Shown piece by piece: positions 20,951 to 32,335 of a stretch of DNA of 50,908 nucleotides. This DNA comes from Gnetum montanum (Eukaryota > Streptophyta > Gnetopsida > Gnetales > Gnetaceae), in the NCBI GenBank assembly GCA_015680685.1, contig MNCI01022386.1, forward strand, positions 30,914 to 81,821. The letters run 5' to 3'. Numbering within the stretch: the stretch's first letter is position 1; each line of letters begins with the position of its first letter. Both the position numbers and the translations under genes were made by a program. A model generated the notes under the pieces. The model worked only from the letters and a program-made list of their open reading frames with translations. It made no database searches and was not told the DNA's origin.

Positions 20951-21837
20951 TGATCAATTGTGGTTCATCTGGTTGCGATATCGGACCCACGATATTGGGT
21001 ACGCAATATCACACTTGACAACGATATCAGATATGCGATATCGTGGTTCCTGTGTGGGCCTATAAATACACATCTAGGAACATAGGAAGGGGAGTCTTTA
21101 GTTAGTTTTTAGTGAGTTAGTTTAGTGTTAAAGTAGGATTTTTTGTCAGTTTTTCCTCTCACCCCTTTCTCCTAGTGCATGCTCGCAGTGTGATGATTGT
21201 ACTTGTACAACATCCTTTATTTGAGTGTGACATACTTGGACACGCACATGACCAACAATAAAGATCAAGATTACTTCATCATTACAACATTCACTTAGTT
21301 TAATTATTTAATTTTTATTATTATTTATTTCTTTCATAGTTAATATCTCTTCACCCTAAACTTCTATTAAATGTAGAATGAGTACGACTTAATCACAAGC
21401 ATTTAAGTGTGACTACTTGGTAACTCAGTAGCGTACCTAGGCCATGCACTCGGTAATCCCAATGGTAGTCATGCACGAGGTCCAAGATGTGTATGGATGA
21501 TTAAGGAACAGATGCTCATCACACTTAGGCTAGTTTAGATTCTTTCTCCCTATCTTCTCTTAGTATAACTCTCTCTCCCTTTTCCACCTAGCTTAATTAA
21601 AGATTATTTTCCATTGCTTCCAGGAGTAGCATTAGTTTAGAAACACATCATACACCTCACTCTAGACTAAGCCATACGTGACATAGAAAATACTAGTCTA
21701 CGTGGGAAGATAGTGAACTATGGTCAATGAGTAACTACCTAGATACCACAACTAGCCTATCTGCAGAGTTCAACCGGATCGTGCGTGAAATGCTCATATT
21801 CATATGGTTGAGTGTAGGGGTACCTCACCACTCATCA
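20951..21837 (+). repeat. 5' LTR of element E (887 bp)
   Basis: Starts TGATCAATTG and ends CACTCATCA. U3 carries a cluster of CGATATCG-type palindromes (20976-21043), then the TATA box TATAAATA at 21061-21068. Further on are the conserved segments shared with all family LTRs. Confidence 0.9.
20976..21043 (+). promoter_or_regulatory. Cluster of CGATATCG palindromes in U3 of E
   Basis: At least five copies or near copies of CGATATCG / CGATAT / GCAATATC lie within 70 bp, ending about 18 bp before the TATA box. The 3' LTR has a longer version (29133-29214). The position suggests upstream activator or repressor sites; no factor is assigned. Confidence 0.55.
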
Positions 21838-21839
21838 TT

Positions 21840-21857
21840 GGCACCATTTTCGGGGAT
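21840..21857 (+). promoter_or_regulatory. Primer-binding site of element E (tRNA-Asp-like)
   Basis: TGGCACCATTTTCGGGGA begins two bases after the LTR and matches the tRNA-Asp-type site TGGCGCCGTTGCCGGGGA at 13 of 18 positions. Confidence 0.8.
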
Positions 21858-21953
21858 GGTGCTAGTTATTTACATTAATTACATCATATATTCACAATAC
21901 ATATTTTAGAAAAGAAATTAATTTCAATTAAGTCACACACAAATTCATTTACC

Positions 21954-23985
21954 ATGTCTCTCTCACAAGACTATGATAATGCAACAACTAGTAAGGTAAT
22001 TCATTGGAGAACCAACGAATTATATGATGATGAAGATGAAGTGTGGAGTACTCAATATAATGTAGGGGTTTCCTATAAACATAAACGAAGACAACATCGT
22101 CCCAACTCACAAATGCATAACCTACCCAGTGATGATGAACCCCTATTGGCCACTACAAGCCTAATGCGAATACAAGAGGCTATTTGAATATTTTGCAGGC
22201 ATTGCAAGGAAAGCCGTCTACCCAGGATTGACTTAAACAACTTTCCTAAGTTTTCAGGAGGCTACAATTTAGATATGCAACAACATTTGCAAGCCTTCTA
22301 TGATGCCTATGCATGGAACAATATTGATAATGGGTGGCATAAACTTAAGCTCTTTCTGATGACACTTGTTGGCCAAGAAAAAGTATGGTATAGGTTGTTA
22401 AAACCAAAATCAATATGACGTTGGCCAACAATGGTAGAACTCTTCAACGAAAGATATCAAACTTATGTAAGAGTGTCAGCCGTGAGGAGAAAATCCAAGA
22501 GTGGAAACAAGCACAACATGAACCCTTGGACATGGCCTTAGAAAGATATTATGCATTATTAAATAACTTCCTAGGCCATGAGTTCTCTAAGGGAAGGCTA
22601 ATGTACCACATTATTGATGGGCTCCGTAATGAAACAAGGGAGACCCTAGGGATGTATGCCCGAGGTCAACTTTATGAGCTACAAACCCACCAACTCCAGG
22701 AGCTTATTAAGAGGGTAGCAAAAGAAGAAGGGGATTTAGCTAAATGGGAGAATGCTAACAAATCTCAATAGGCCCAAAAATCAACAAGGGCCCATGATTA
22801 TGAAGAGGAGAAATCAACTCACCTCAAGGAGGTGGAACCACCTTTGCCAACACTGCAATCATTAGATGAAATTGAGGCAAATATCAATGAGATGATGGAA
22901 TGAATGCATAAAAAATGCAGAGAATATGCCAACATTATTGGAGTTAGAGTCATGATGAACCAAGAAGCAGGACGACATACCTTTAGACAATTGGAAAGAA
23001 GGGTAGAAGAGAATAAGAACTTAACTGCCAATCATACGTATCAATGTAACATTTTCTTGTACGATCACCCCAAGGGCCAATGTTCAATCTTGTCACATTT
23101 ACAAGAGCATTAGGAAAGAGTGTTACATCTAGAGTTCATACAAAGATACTGTGTTCGATCACAGTGGCAACAATCCCAGTCGTGGGGGAGGCCACCCTCA
23201 AACTAGTTACACCCTTCATACCATCTGAATCTAAGTGCTTATCAAGTCCAACATTTTGTTTCCCCAACTGGGTCAGCATCCTCTATCTCACCACATTATT
23301 ATCATTTTCCCCAATACTATCAACCCATATCCTCTCCAACACAATCACCACCTTAGATACCTTGCAGTTCTTCTTAATTTCAAAATTCTCATCCTTCACC
23401 TCCTTCTACATCACCACCAAGTGTTATAGAGGGTTTTGTGCCATTGCACCAACCCACAAATATTACTTGTGCTGCTACTATCAACAGCAGTGGGAATCCT
23501 CCACAACATCATAGGTGTCCCTTCTTTAGATGTGACCGTAAGAAGGGACAACATACTTCTGAGCCCACTGCACCTTCCAACCTAGCACAAGTCCAACACT
23601 ATGGTGCAGCTCCCTCCTCGAACCCAACACCTTGTGTTACTTTCTTTGGGCCATCAACAAATACTCCAACAACCATATGGCCTAATGAATATAGCCAGCT
23701 GAGGAGACAAATCAATCCTTGCATACCATCTTACAGTCATGGGTGCCATAGTGGGTCAACCACTCATCAATTAACTACATCTTATAAATTGCCCCACTAT
23801 GTTTACTATAATCAAGTGTGTGAACCCCACTAAGGGTACATTCCAACCACTACATCAAAAGACACCTAGTGGTTCAAATATGACCAAATTCTAATACGTC
23901 CAACATGCAAGGATTCCAGCTTTTCATTTATTAATCCTAGCCATATTCAATCGTTTAGTTATGGGGGATACCCCCCATTCTAATA
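21954..23985 (+). pseudogene. gag of element E, lightly decayed
   Basis: The frame starts ATGTCTCTCTCACAAG at 21954. The N-terminal region is hydrophilic. The retrotransposon gag core covers about 22220-22770 (FPKFSGGYNL, HLQAFYDAY, WHKLKLF, WYRLLKP, then ALERYYALL, YHIIDGLRNETR and QLQELIKRVAKEEG). A cysteine/histidine stretch near 23045 (CNIFLYDHPKGQC) corresponds to CDICQYEHPKGCC in F and may be a variant zinc knuckle. A Pro/Ser/Thr/Gln-rich tail runs to about 23985. Lesions seen: TGA at 22185-22187 and 22417-22419, a one-base gain in the A run at 22377-22383, and a second frame change near 22480. No protease or RT follows. Confidence 0.8.
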
Positions 23986-24251
23986 AGCAGGATTAATAAA
24001 TATTTTTCATTTTCTTTAATTTTAAAATATNATCAAGTGTGTGAACCCCACTAAGGGTACATTCCAGCCACTACATCAAAAGACACCCAGTGGTTCAAAT
24101 ATGACCAAATTCTAATACGTCCAACATGCAAGGATTCCAACTTTTCATTTATTAATCCTAGCCATATTCAATCGTTTAGTTATGGGGGATACCCCCCATT
24201 CTAATAAGCAGGATTAATAAATATTTTTCATTTTCTTTAATTTTAAAATAT
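23811..24251. repeat. 220-bp duplication around a single N
   Basis: 23811-24030 and 24032-24251 are 220 bp each and differ at only about three positions, with one N at 24031 between them. This looks like two overlapping contig ends or haplotypes placed side by side across a nominal gap rather than a real tandem repeat. Confidence 0.85.
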
Positions 24252-26118
24252 TTTTTTTAGTTTTTTAGTTTTCAAATTATTGTTTGATCTTTTTGCCTTT
24301 TTGTCTTTTTACCTTTTTATGAGTAATCTCATCTAGGAATAAAACACTCATGTGAACCATTGGTTGAGGTGTTGTTCTATGCTATCAAGTCTCAGGTGAC
24401 TAATTATTTGAATAGTGAACCCACAACATCCATCCATCCATTCTATTAATAAGGGGTTCTCCCCTGGGTACAATGATATTCTTAATCATTAAAACTTAAA
24501 GTAACCTTGTGTTATCATACCCAGAGTGAAGAAGGATGGACTAAGCGGGAATGGCCAGGGTGTGACATCAAGGGGACTTGTGGATTGTCTTTGGTGACAT
24601 CTATAGGAGTTATCATGTAGCTTGGTTGTACTAAGGTCCTTGTTAATCTAATAAAAAGTGAGAGTAAGAGTAATCAAAAGACACTCAACCAGGAATAATA
24701 ATAATGCTATTCTAGGGGATCCCATTAGAAAGACATGCACCCATGCCTGAAGGTTGGTAGCTTCTCTAGATTAAGCAATACTTCAAAAAAAATGAGTGCC
24801 AGAAGCAAAATCACTCCTTCCTTGAACAAAACGCCGAGTGATCATACACCTTGATGTCATGGTGCTCTTATGGTTGTCCATCATTGGATGAAGCAATGTG
24901 ATGTCACTAATCAGAGGAATGGACTTGGTTCTAATTTAGGAATGATGGGTTAATGACACATTAATCATGTCTTACACGCAGGATTCATTGTGCCCTGGGT
25001 CTGTTACCTCATGTTCCAATCTCTGCAATCCCCTTTACAATTCACCTTACCTCACTATTTGTATAATTGTGACTTGTGAATCGGGTAGCATAGAATTCAT
25101 CTGTCATTACAGTGGTATCTACATATCTGTGTTTTGTGGAACTAGTGTGGATTACATTTAACCCTTCTAGTGCATATAGACATTTTAAGGTGTGGTTACA
25201 TAAGGGCATTATAGGTAGAAACCTTTGGGGAGGACCCACTTGCGTGACTTCTGTAATTTTCACTTGTAACACATCTTCTGCACATCATCTTATACCCTTT
25301 AAGCATTACCAACGTTCTTCTTTCCCTTAGCACCCTTTTAGTTCAAGCATTCCTATGAGCTAACACATGTCCTTTTTCCCCTACTCTTCATGATTCTCAT
25401 TGTCGGATTTTACACCATTATACTCTTTGTGCCTTCAGGCTTAGTTTGTATTATCATAGACCCATTTACATTGACCTACACACCCTCAGTTTGTACCTTG
25501 GAGTTTCAAAAATTCTTAAATTTTTTTAAAAAAATTTGGTAAATTTTACAAGTGCCCTATTTTCAGTAGGATGTGATATCGAGTCCCCACTAGTGGGTAC
25601 GTGATAGCATGTCCTTAAAAAATATATATACATGGATCCCTCATGCCTGTCAACATCATTTACAATTGTTCACATGTGGGAAGTTTTTCAAATTTCCTTC
25701 TATGACTTGCGATTGGGCATTTCTCGCTTCGCTAACTATAACTTGCTCACTGGTGCTTCAATTTTCATTCCGTTTGAACCTACTTGAACCCAGAGTGTTC
25801 AACTTAGTCATGGGGGAGGGGTACATGACAAATTGCATATAAATGTTTTTGAAATTTATCATCACCCAAAGGACACTATCAAGGATAATTAGTTATAAAA
25901 ATAATGAACATTTGCCAGAAATAATTACATATCCTTATTCAGAAAACTAAATTTTGAAACCACCTAAGCAAAGTGGACTAAATATTAAAATCTTTTGGGA
26001 ACATTTTCCTAACTTTAAAATCACACAAAATCAGACTTAACTCATTAAGGCAAGAAGTAAGGTATAACTTAATTTTGATAAGCAACCTTACTAATGATTG
26101 GCCTCATGTGATTGCAGA
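24252..26118 (+). other. Spacer between gag and extra ORF in element E
   Basis: No coding potential. It matches the spacer downstream of integrase in F (about 35500-37200, minus strand), which shows that pol is missing. It contains the internal promoter-like block at 25572-25631. Confidence 0.7.
25572..25631 (+). promoter_or_regulatory. Internal U3-like block with TATA box in element E
   Basis: GATATCGAGTCCCC followed by AGTGGGTACGTGATAGCA resembles the U3 of E (GATATCGGACCCA, then TTGGGTACGCAATATCA). It is followed by AAAATATATATAC at 25619-25631. The TATA lies about 490 bp before the extra ORF, similar to F. A function as a promoter is an inference. Confidence 0.5.
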
Positions 26119-28914
26119 TGGCCCCAAAGCATAGATAATAAGAAGGTCCCTCTCAAGGTGTGTTTAAGCAACCTAGGAGAGGTAAAGGATAGATGTCTAT
26201 CGAACAACATGCAAAGTAGGAGGAACAATCATTCAGTATCCATCAGGAAGAAGGCCTTGCCACTGTACAATTAAGACAAGTAGGAGGAGCTACTACAGTG
26301 CTTGAACAAGGATGACACCTCATGTTTCCCCCAGAATGTGTCCAGGCCATCCATGAAAGGTCCACATCAGCTACAGTGATCACGAAATTGAACTTCGAAC
26401 CTTTCATAAAATTTTCTCCTAAGGCCATTAGGGACTACCTCAAGGGGTCTCCATTATGGCCTATCCTCTCCGAAAGTGGTGCTTGGTACTTAGGAGAAAT
26501 GTACCAATTCTGGCACAATAAAGAAGAAGGTAGCATAGTTAACATTTGTGATGTGTTGTTGATTTCTCCATCCAAGCCATTTTGAAAGTGTTAAACCTTC
26601 CAAATACAGGGCCAAAGGTTGCTCACTTGTCCACTCACTCTGATGCTGATGCACGTAAGGTTTGGTTAAATAGGGCGTACGGTAAAGAAGATAAGACCTA
26701 TGGAGAGTTGACGTTGGAAGAGAGAATCTACTTTAAAATTGCAACTTATCACATCTTTTCCACAAAAGGACTAAACAGAATTTCAACATATGTGACAAGA
26801 GGAAGTGAGATATTGATGGAAAAGGTTAATGCTAACCTGCCTCATCTATATTTCATGTAGATCTTAAGGCGGTTCAAAGAACGCAAGATAGTGAAGTTTG
26901 TGTTGCCCTTCCCTTGTCTCATTAGAAAGCTATGCAAGTGTGCTGGTATTCAAGGATACACCAATGATGTCCTTAGAAAATCCCAAAATGCTTCATACGT
27001 TGAACTACTAAAGCCACCAGTTGCAAGGAAAATTGTTGGTAAGACACTGGGGCCAAAACAAGAGCAAGAAAAGATAGTGGGGTCCACTGAAACTCAACTT
27101 GCAGGGCCCAACCAACCTCTAAGCATGGGACCCAATCAACAACATGAAGCAGGGCCCAGCACAAGCTAGTGAGATCAACCACCACCATCACTGTAGAATT
27201 ACCAATCATCGATGAGCCATCTCAAGGCCATTGCTGAGACGGATAGTTGGGGAAGTCATGATGATAGAAATCTCTTCCACGTCATCAATGATACCAGATG
27301 GCCCACTTTCTCTATAGATCATGCACGGGATGAGGTGTCCATTTAGACAAGAGGAGGGAAGAGTTATTGGTCACAACAGATTTTAGGGAATACTGCATCC
27401 TTTCAGGTGCAACAAGAAACTGGTGATGGAGCCATAGTGGTGGTCATGCAACACCAGGATGCACCTGGAGCTATAGAGGTGGTCACAGACCACATCACGA
27501 AATCTTTTAACATCCCTATTGTGCCATTAGTAGATTTCATAGGAGCATGGGATGCTCAAACTCTTACTGGTCCCTCAATGACTCCTACGGAGCATGAGGA
27601 TGTGCTTTATTGATTGTTGCAAACAGGACAAGTGATGATGTCCTTGTTTGACATCCCACAGGATGTTACGGAAGCATAATCAGACATCATCTCCACCAAA
27701 GGAAGCTGGTCATGATAGAGTTGAGGGTTAAGCATGTAGAAGCAAAAGTTGTAAGACTGCAAGAAAGGCTCATAACCCTGCAAGCCACACAGCAAGATCC
27801 CTCTCAATTTATTCCCGTAGACTAGCTAGATGCCTTCAAGAATGAGCACCTCAACAAATTGTTGGTAGAAAATAAAAAGGGGGCAGAGGAAAAAGAGAAG
27901 GCCAACTAGAATGCCTCCATGGCACAAGCGCAAACTTACATGCACATCAAGGCACTCAAGGCCTTACAAGAAGAAAAAAAATAGCTTGTTGCTAACAATC
28001 TTTCGTTAACCTTTATGGAGAAACAAAAGAACATTCTTGAAGAACATTTTCAATGGTTACAAGAAAAGCTGATCAAGGTCAACCAAGACATGAACCACTT
28101 GGCTAGAGAAAATCGAACCCTTTCAATGGAGGAGGTACACACCATTTGATAGAATACAACCATCAAAATAAGCACATGGTAGAATAAGGCCAAGCAGCAC
28201 GAAAAGTTAAAAGAGCACTTCTAAGACTAGGTGGAAATGTACAAACAAATCATTGAGAAGGAGATCCATATGGCCAAGGACCACATCAATGCTTTCAGTG
28301 CTCAACACACTGATTGGTGGGCCATATTGGACACATACGCATTTTCTCACCAAGTAGAACTTAAAAGTTGGGACCTACAAATTCAGGACCTCACAGAATA
28401 CATGGAGTTGGCAAACCTATGGTATGCTAATCTAGCCATGCTAATAGCAAGGCACCTGAGGATAGAGCTCAAGAAGCAGGTAGCCACCACTTATAGGAAG
28501 TATGAAGCAGAATTTGTAGAACACAAGAAAACATTGCAGAAGCTGGAAGTCACAATTTCTAAATTAGAGGTGGTTAAAGAAAGCTACCAAGGATAAAAAG
28601 ATGTTGCAACAGACTTGGTTGGATGACTTATAGATTTTTAGGAGTACAGAGACAAAGCCAGAGCCTACGAGGAAGAACGACGGTTGTTTGCAGCCTGATA
28701 CGTCAAGGCAAATAAAATGTTCCCGCAACTACCATGCCCATGGAAGGTGTCGACTCCATCAAACATTGGAGCATCAGCATGGATGGCACAAGATCCTTAA
28801 ATTGAAAAGGAGAAACTCCAAGCATTACTTCAACATCATCAAATCCCAAAACCTAGAGCACAAGACAAGGGGAAGCAACCCATGGAGGAGCCACCGCCAC
28901 TAGGAACCACATGA
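26119..28914 (+). pseudogene. Extra (post-pol position) ORF of element E
   Basis: The frame begins ATGGCCCCAAAG at 26119, directly after GATTGCAG, a good 3' splice-site match. Order of parts: basic start; globular domain (about 26320-26990) with PLWPILSESGAWYLGEMYQFW, LNLPNTGP, YFKIATYHIF and LPFPCLIRKLC; a Gly/Pro/Gln linker; then a long Glu/Lys/Leu-rich region (27700-28600) that reads as coiled coil; and a basic/Pro C-terminus ending at 28914. About 930 codons, broken by several stops and at least two frameshifts. The globular part recalls in layout the plant transposon-protein domains found with Athila-type elements; that resemblance is from memory and weak. The homologous ORF in F shows it is part of the element, not a captured one-off. 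Confidence 0.65.
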
Positions 28915-29107
28915 GTTCCACCCAATTTTGTAATTTTGAGAATTTTACATTTTTCGTGTTGTGTCCAAATGTTTTTCTATTGAGTTCTCCGCTACGACAT
29001 GAATAGATCCCGTGTTAGTCAATAATCCCATACCTATCCATTGTGTAATCAATGGGGCTTGTTCTCATTTTGACTTAAGGATGAGTTTTCATTCATTCGT
29101 GTGAGTA

Positions 29108-30008
29108 TGATGAATCGTGGTTCATCTGGTTGCGATATCAGACCCACGATATCGAATATGCGATATCGGGTACGCGATGTCGCACCCGACAACGATATCA
29201 AATATGTGATATCGTGGTTCCTACATGAACCTATAAATACACATGTAGGCACATGGGAAGGGGAGTCTTTAGTTAGTTTTTAGTGAGTCAGTTTAGTGTT
29301 AACGTAGGATCTTTTTGTCATTTTTTTCTCTCACCCCTTTCTCCTAGTGCATGCCCGCAATGTGATAATTGTAATTGTACAACATCCTCTATTCGAGTGT
29401 GATGTACTTAGACACGCACATTACTAGCAATAAAGATCAAGATTACTTCATCATTGCAACATTCACTTAGTTTAATTATTTAATTATTATTATCATTTAT
29501 TGCTTTCATAGTTAATATCTCTTCACCCTAAACTCCTATTAAACGCGGAATTAGTACAACTTAATCACGAGCATTTAAGTGTGACTACTTGGTAACCCAG
29601 TAGCATACCTTGGCCATGTGCTTGGTAATCCCAGTGGTATTTGTGCATGAGGTCCAAGATGTGTACGGATGATTAAGAATGGATGCTCATCGCACTTAGG
29701 CTAGTTTAGATTCTCTCTCCCTATCTCCTCTTAGTATAACTCTCTCTTCCTTTTCCTCCTAGCTTAATTAAAGATTATTTTCCATTGTTGCCAAGAGTAG
29801 CATTAGTTTAGGAATACATCATACACCTCACTCTGGACTAAACCATACATGACAAAGCAAATACTAGTCTAGGTGGGAAGATATCGAACTGTGATCAATG
29901 AGTAACTATCTAGATACCACAACTAGCCCATTTGCAAAGTTTGACTAGATCATGCGTGAAACGCTCGTATTCGTATGGTTGAGTGTAGGGGTACCTCACC
30001 ACTCATCA
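29108..30008 (+). repeat. 3' LTR of element E (901 bp)
   Basis: Starts TGATGAATCG, ends CACTCATCA. Many differences from the 5' copy are C-to-T or G-to-A at CpG, and the GATATC cluster has one more unit. TATA box TATAAATA at 29232-29239. Just upstream, ATTCGTGTGAGTA is a decayed polypurine tract. Confidence 0.9.
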
Positions 30009-30480
30009 AAAAATCTTAAGATCTATGCCTAAGGAAAACTCTTAGATATGAGAGTCCATCAAATTCAAAAGTTGATTGATCAAGTAGCAAAGAAAGAAGA
30101 AGAGCTAAAGAAGAGAGAGAACACTAAGAAGTCTAACACTAATAAGGTTCATCTTTATGAATAGGAAGAGGAGGCATCATTGAAGGAAGTGGTTCAATGA
30201 AAGAATTTACTGATATAAAAATATATCATTAAAATATCAACCAAAGTTGAAAAAATATGGAACTCAATTACTAAAAAATTTCAATCATTAGTTAAGATTA
30301 TGGAAAAAAGAATGAAGCAAGGTAGAACCAAAGATAAGGATAAGGAAAAGAAAAATGGCACTGGTAGGAACTACTACTAGCACAAAGGGAAAGTCATTAT
30401 AGTAAAAAAGATTATAGAATCTGATTTAGATGATGAAGGATGTAACATATATTAATACAAGAATCCTAAAATATGTTAAC
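30009..30480 (+). pseudogene. gag of element H, second part
   Basis: It continues the frame broken at 20950: an LRSMPKE segment, then KLIDQVAKKEEELKKREN, which aligns with ELIKRVAKEEGDLAKWEN of the E gag. Near 30440 a CNIYxYKNPK sequence matches the CDICQYEHPK motif of F. Several stops. The clean continuation across E proves the nested insertion. Confidence 0.7.
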
Positions 30481-30785
30481 CACTTCTATCATTCCTTAAG
30501 GAGTTTAGAATCTATGTCGTAGTTGCAAAACTCATTAAGAGATAAGTACCTAAGAGGTTGACATACCTGCAAGGTAACTATAAGTGGTCCTACCTAAAAC
30601 ACCTCAAGAAAAATTTCATGTTGTAATGTAAAGGCCTATAGCCCAAATTTTCGTTGTATTTTGATGAAAATACAAAAGTAGATACAATTGCCTTATTTTC
30701 CTCAAAGATCATATATTATAGCCTTGTATTAATAGGCCTAAGAGATTTCTCAATGTAAAAATGAGATTTGTATCCCACAAGGTAC

Positions 30786-30936
30786 AAGTCCCATGCATCT
30801 CAGCTTATGAAGGTCAAAAATGTTTCATAGGCCATAAGTGTCATCTACTCCAACCTATGGAAGGATAAAGAGTGTTCCACAAGTTGTAAATCCTATGTAT
30901 GCCAACTTGTGGAAGCTAAAAAGGCTTCATAGGCTA
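30786..30936. repeat. Imperfect 51-bp tandem repeat, 3 copies
   Basis: Units start near 30786, 30836 and 30888, with the pattern AAGTCCCATG, CAGCTTATGAAGG, TTCATAGGCC. Diverged by about a third. Confidence 0.6.
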
Positions 30937-30973
30937 TGAAATTTGACATTTTTACCTCATACGATGGACACCA

Positions 30974-31180
30974 TAGCCCCACACAATGAGCAGCATATGA
31001 AGTCAATGTGTGTGACTTGGGCATTAGCTCCACATGATGGATGATGTAGTCCCACATCATGGGTAGCATATGAGGTAAATATGTGGGACTTGGGCTTTAT
31101 CTCCACATAATGAATGATGTAGTCTCACACGATGGGCAACATATGAGACTAGCCTCTGGAACTTGGGCTTTTAGCCCACA
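30974..31180. repeat. 73-bp tandem repeat, 3 copies
   Basis: Units start at 30974, 31047 and 31120, an exact 73-bp spacing, each with TAGTCCCACA, GCATATGA, ACTTGGGC and TCCACAT; the third is partial. Confidence 0.85.
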
Positions 31181-31477
31181 TGTTTCGCTTTGACTAAGAA
31201 GCCATTCATAGCACTGGAAAATATAATGGATGCAAGTGTTATGGACTTAAAACTATAAATTCCATATTCAAGATCACATTTAGGACATTTAGAGGATAAA
31301 TTTTGTAGCGATCAGTTGACAAAGCTTTGGCAACAAGCTTTAGCAACCTCTTGGCAACACCATACAACACTGATTTCTAAGAGCAATAATGAGAGTAAGA
31401 GTTGATAAAGTTGCAAATCAAGTTGGAAGAAATTGTAGGTTTTGCATAGGACACACTCTGCCAACTGCACCAAATCA

Positions 31478-31482
31478 CAATA
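31478..31482. repeat. Target-site duplication CAATA, left copy of F
   Basis: An identical CAATA lies at 44253-44257, directly after the other LTR end. Confidence 0.8.
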
Positions 31483-32335
31483 TGATGAGTAGTGAAGGAT
31501 ACCCCTATGGCCAACCCTATGAATCATAGAGTGCTCATGCATGATCTGATCAAATTCCATGGACTCTCTAGCTTTTGGTGCACTAGTCTTCTAGGAAGTG
31601 AATCATGCCCTAAAGGTCATTCCTTGTCTTCTTGATTATACTTGTGAAGTACAAAGGTATGATTAAGTGTAATCAAGGCATATGATTTTTATCATTGTAT
31701 GTTTTATGGTTTTGATGCTTAAAGAGAGAGAGATAAAGTAATTTAATGACTAATTTAATTTAACTAACTAACTGGTCTCTAGCTAATCCTAACATAAGCA
31801 TCTAGTCCCACTTTCCATACATGTCCTAAACCCACATGCTATGGTACTAGGTGCACCAAGCAATAATGTTATTGGGATTACCAAGCGAATATGTGTTACA
31901 CTCGAAGTGGTCATACTTATGTATTTAATCTATCTAGCTTATCTTGCTTAATTAGCTTAAATACTAGAAAAAATTAAATAAAAATATGAAAGCATTAAAT
32001 GCATGAATAAATATCTAAACTATCGAAAATGCTACTAGGTTTATCAAGAAGCTTGTCTTTATTATCATACACACTATCGTGCTTAGGTATAACAATGCTC
32101 GAATAAAGATCCATACACTTAATGACTCCTATTATAGGCACTTGGGAAAAATATTCTAACTTTTGAATGGAAAAACTACAAGATCTTTGCTATATTGTGA
32201 TTGTATGATGTCGTAAATGTGGCTAGTGAGCGTATATTTATAAGCAAAAATAGACGTTGCATTGAAAAGGTTGCATTGATGCATGAAATGATGCATTGAT
32301 GGGGCCTCGTCGATGTAGCCTACCATGCCCCATCA
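31483..32335 (-). repeat. 3' LTR of element F (853 bp)
   Basis: TGATGAG start, CCCCATCA end on the plus strand. TATA box at 32235-32242 (minus). The U3 carries CATTGATG repeats (ATGCATTGATGGGGC at 32291-32305) in place of the GATATC cluster of E, A and G. Confidence 0.9.

Larger units (their letters stand above)
20951..30008 (+). mobile_element. Gypsy element E: gag plus extra ORF, no pol
   Basis: A 9.06-kb plus-strand element with 887-bp and 901-bp LTRs, a tRNA-Asp-like primer-binding site, gag, a spacer, the extra ORF and a 3' LTR. No RT, RNase H or integrase is seen. The gag region is followed by sequence that in F lies downstream of integrase: GTGTGACATCAAGGGGAC near 24560, like GTGTGACTTTAAGGGGAC in F. 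Pol was therefore cleanly lost. It would need enzymes from a relative such as F. LTR identity by eye is about 90 percent, so it is older than the copia element. It lies in the gag of H. Confidence 0.88.
18410..31477 (+). mobile_element. Gypsy element H (old), split by element E
   Basis: A decayed plus-strand member of the same family: 5' LTR (18410-19438), degenerate primer-binding site, gag split into 20130-20950 and 30009-30480, then non-coding sequence up to element F. It holds a SINE in its LTR and element E in its gag, so it predates both. Where H ends is unclear, because F begins at 31483. Confidence 0.65.
30481..31477. other. Non-coding region with two tandem arrays
   Basis: Presumably internal sequence of H, but no pol is recognisable. 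It holds an imperfect 51-bp triplication (30786-30936) and a 73-bp triplication (30974-31180). Confidence 0.5.

Noticed and set aside
28231-28596. Independent host gene for a coiled-coil protein
   Set aside because: It lies in the extra ORF of E, and the equivalent region exists in F.
30974-31180. CRISPR array
   Set aside because: Direct tandem units of 73 bp without spacers, in a plant nuclear sequence.
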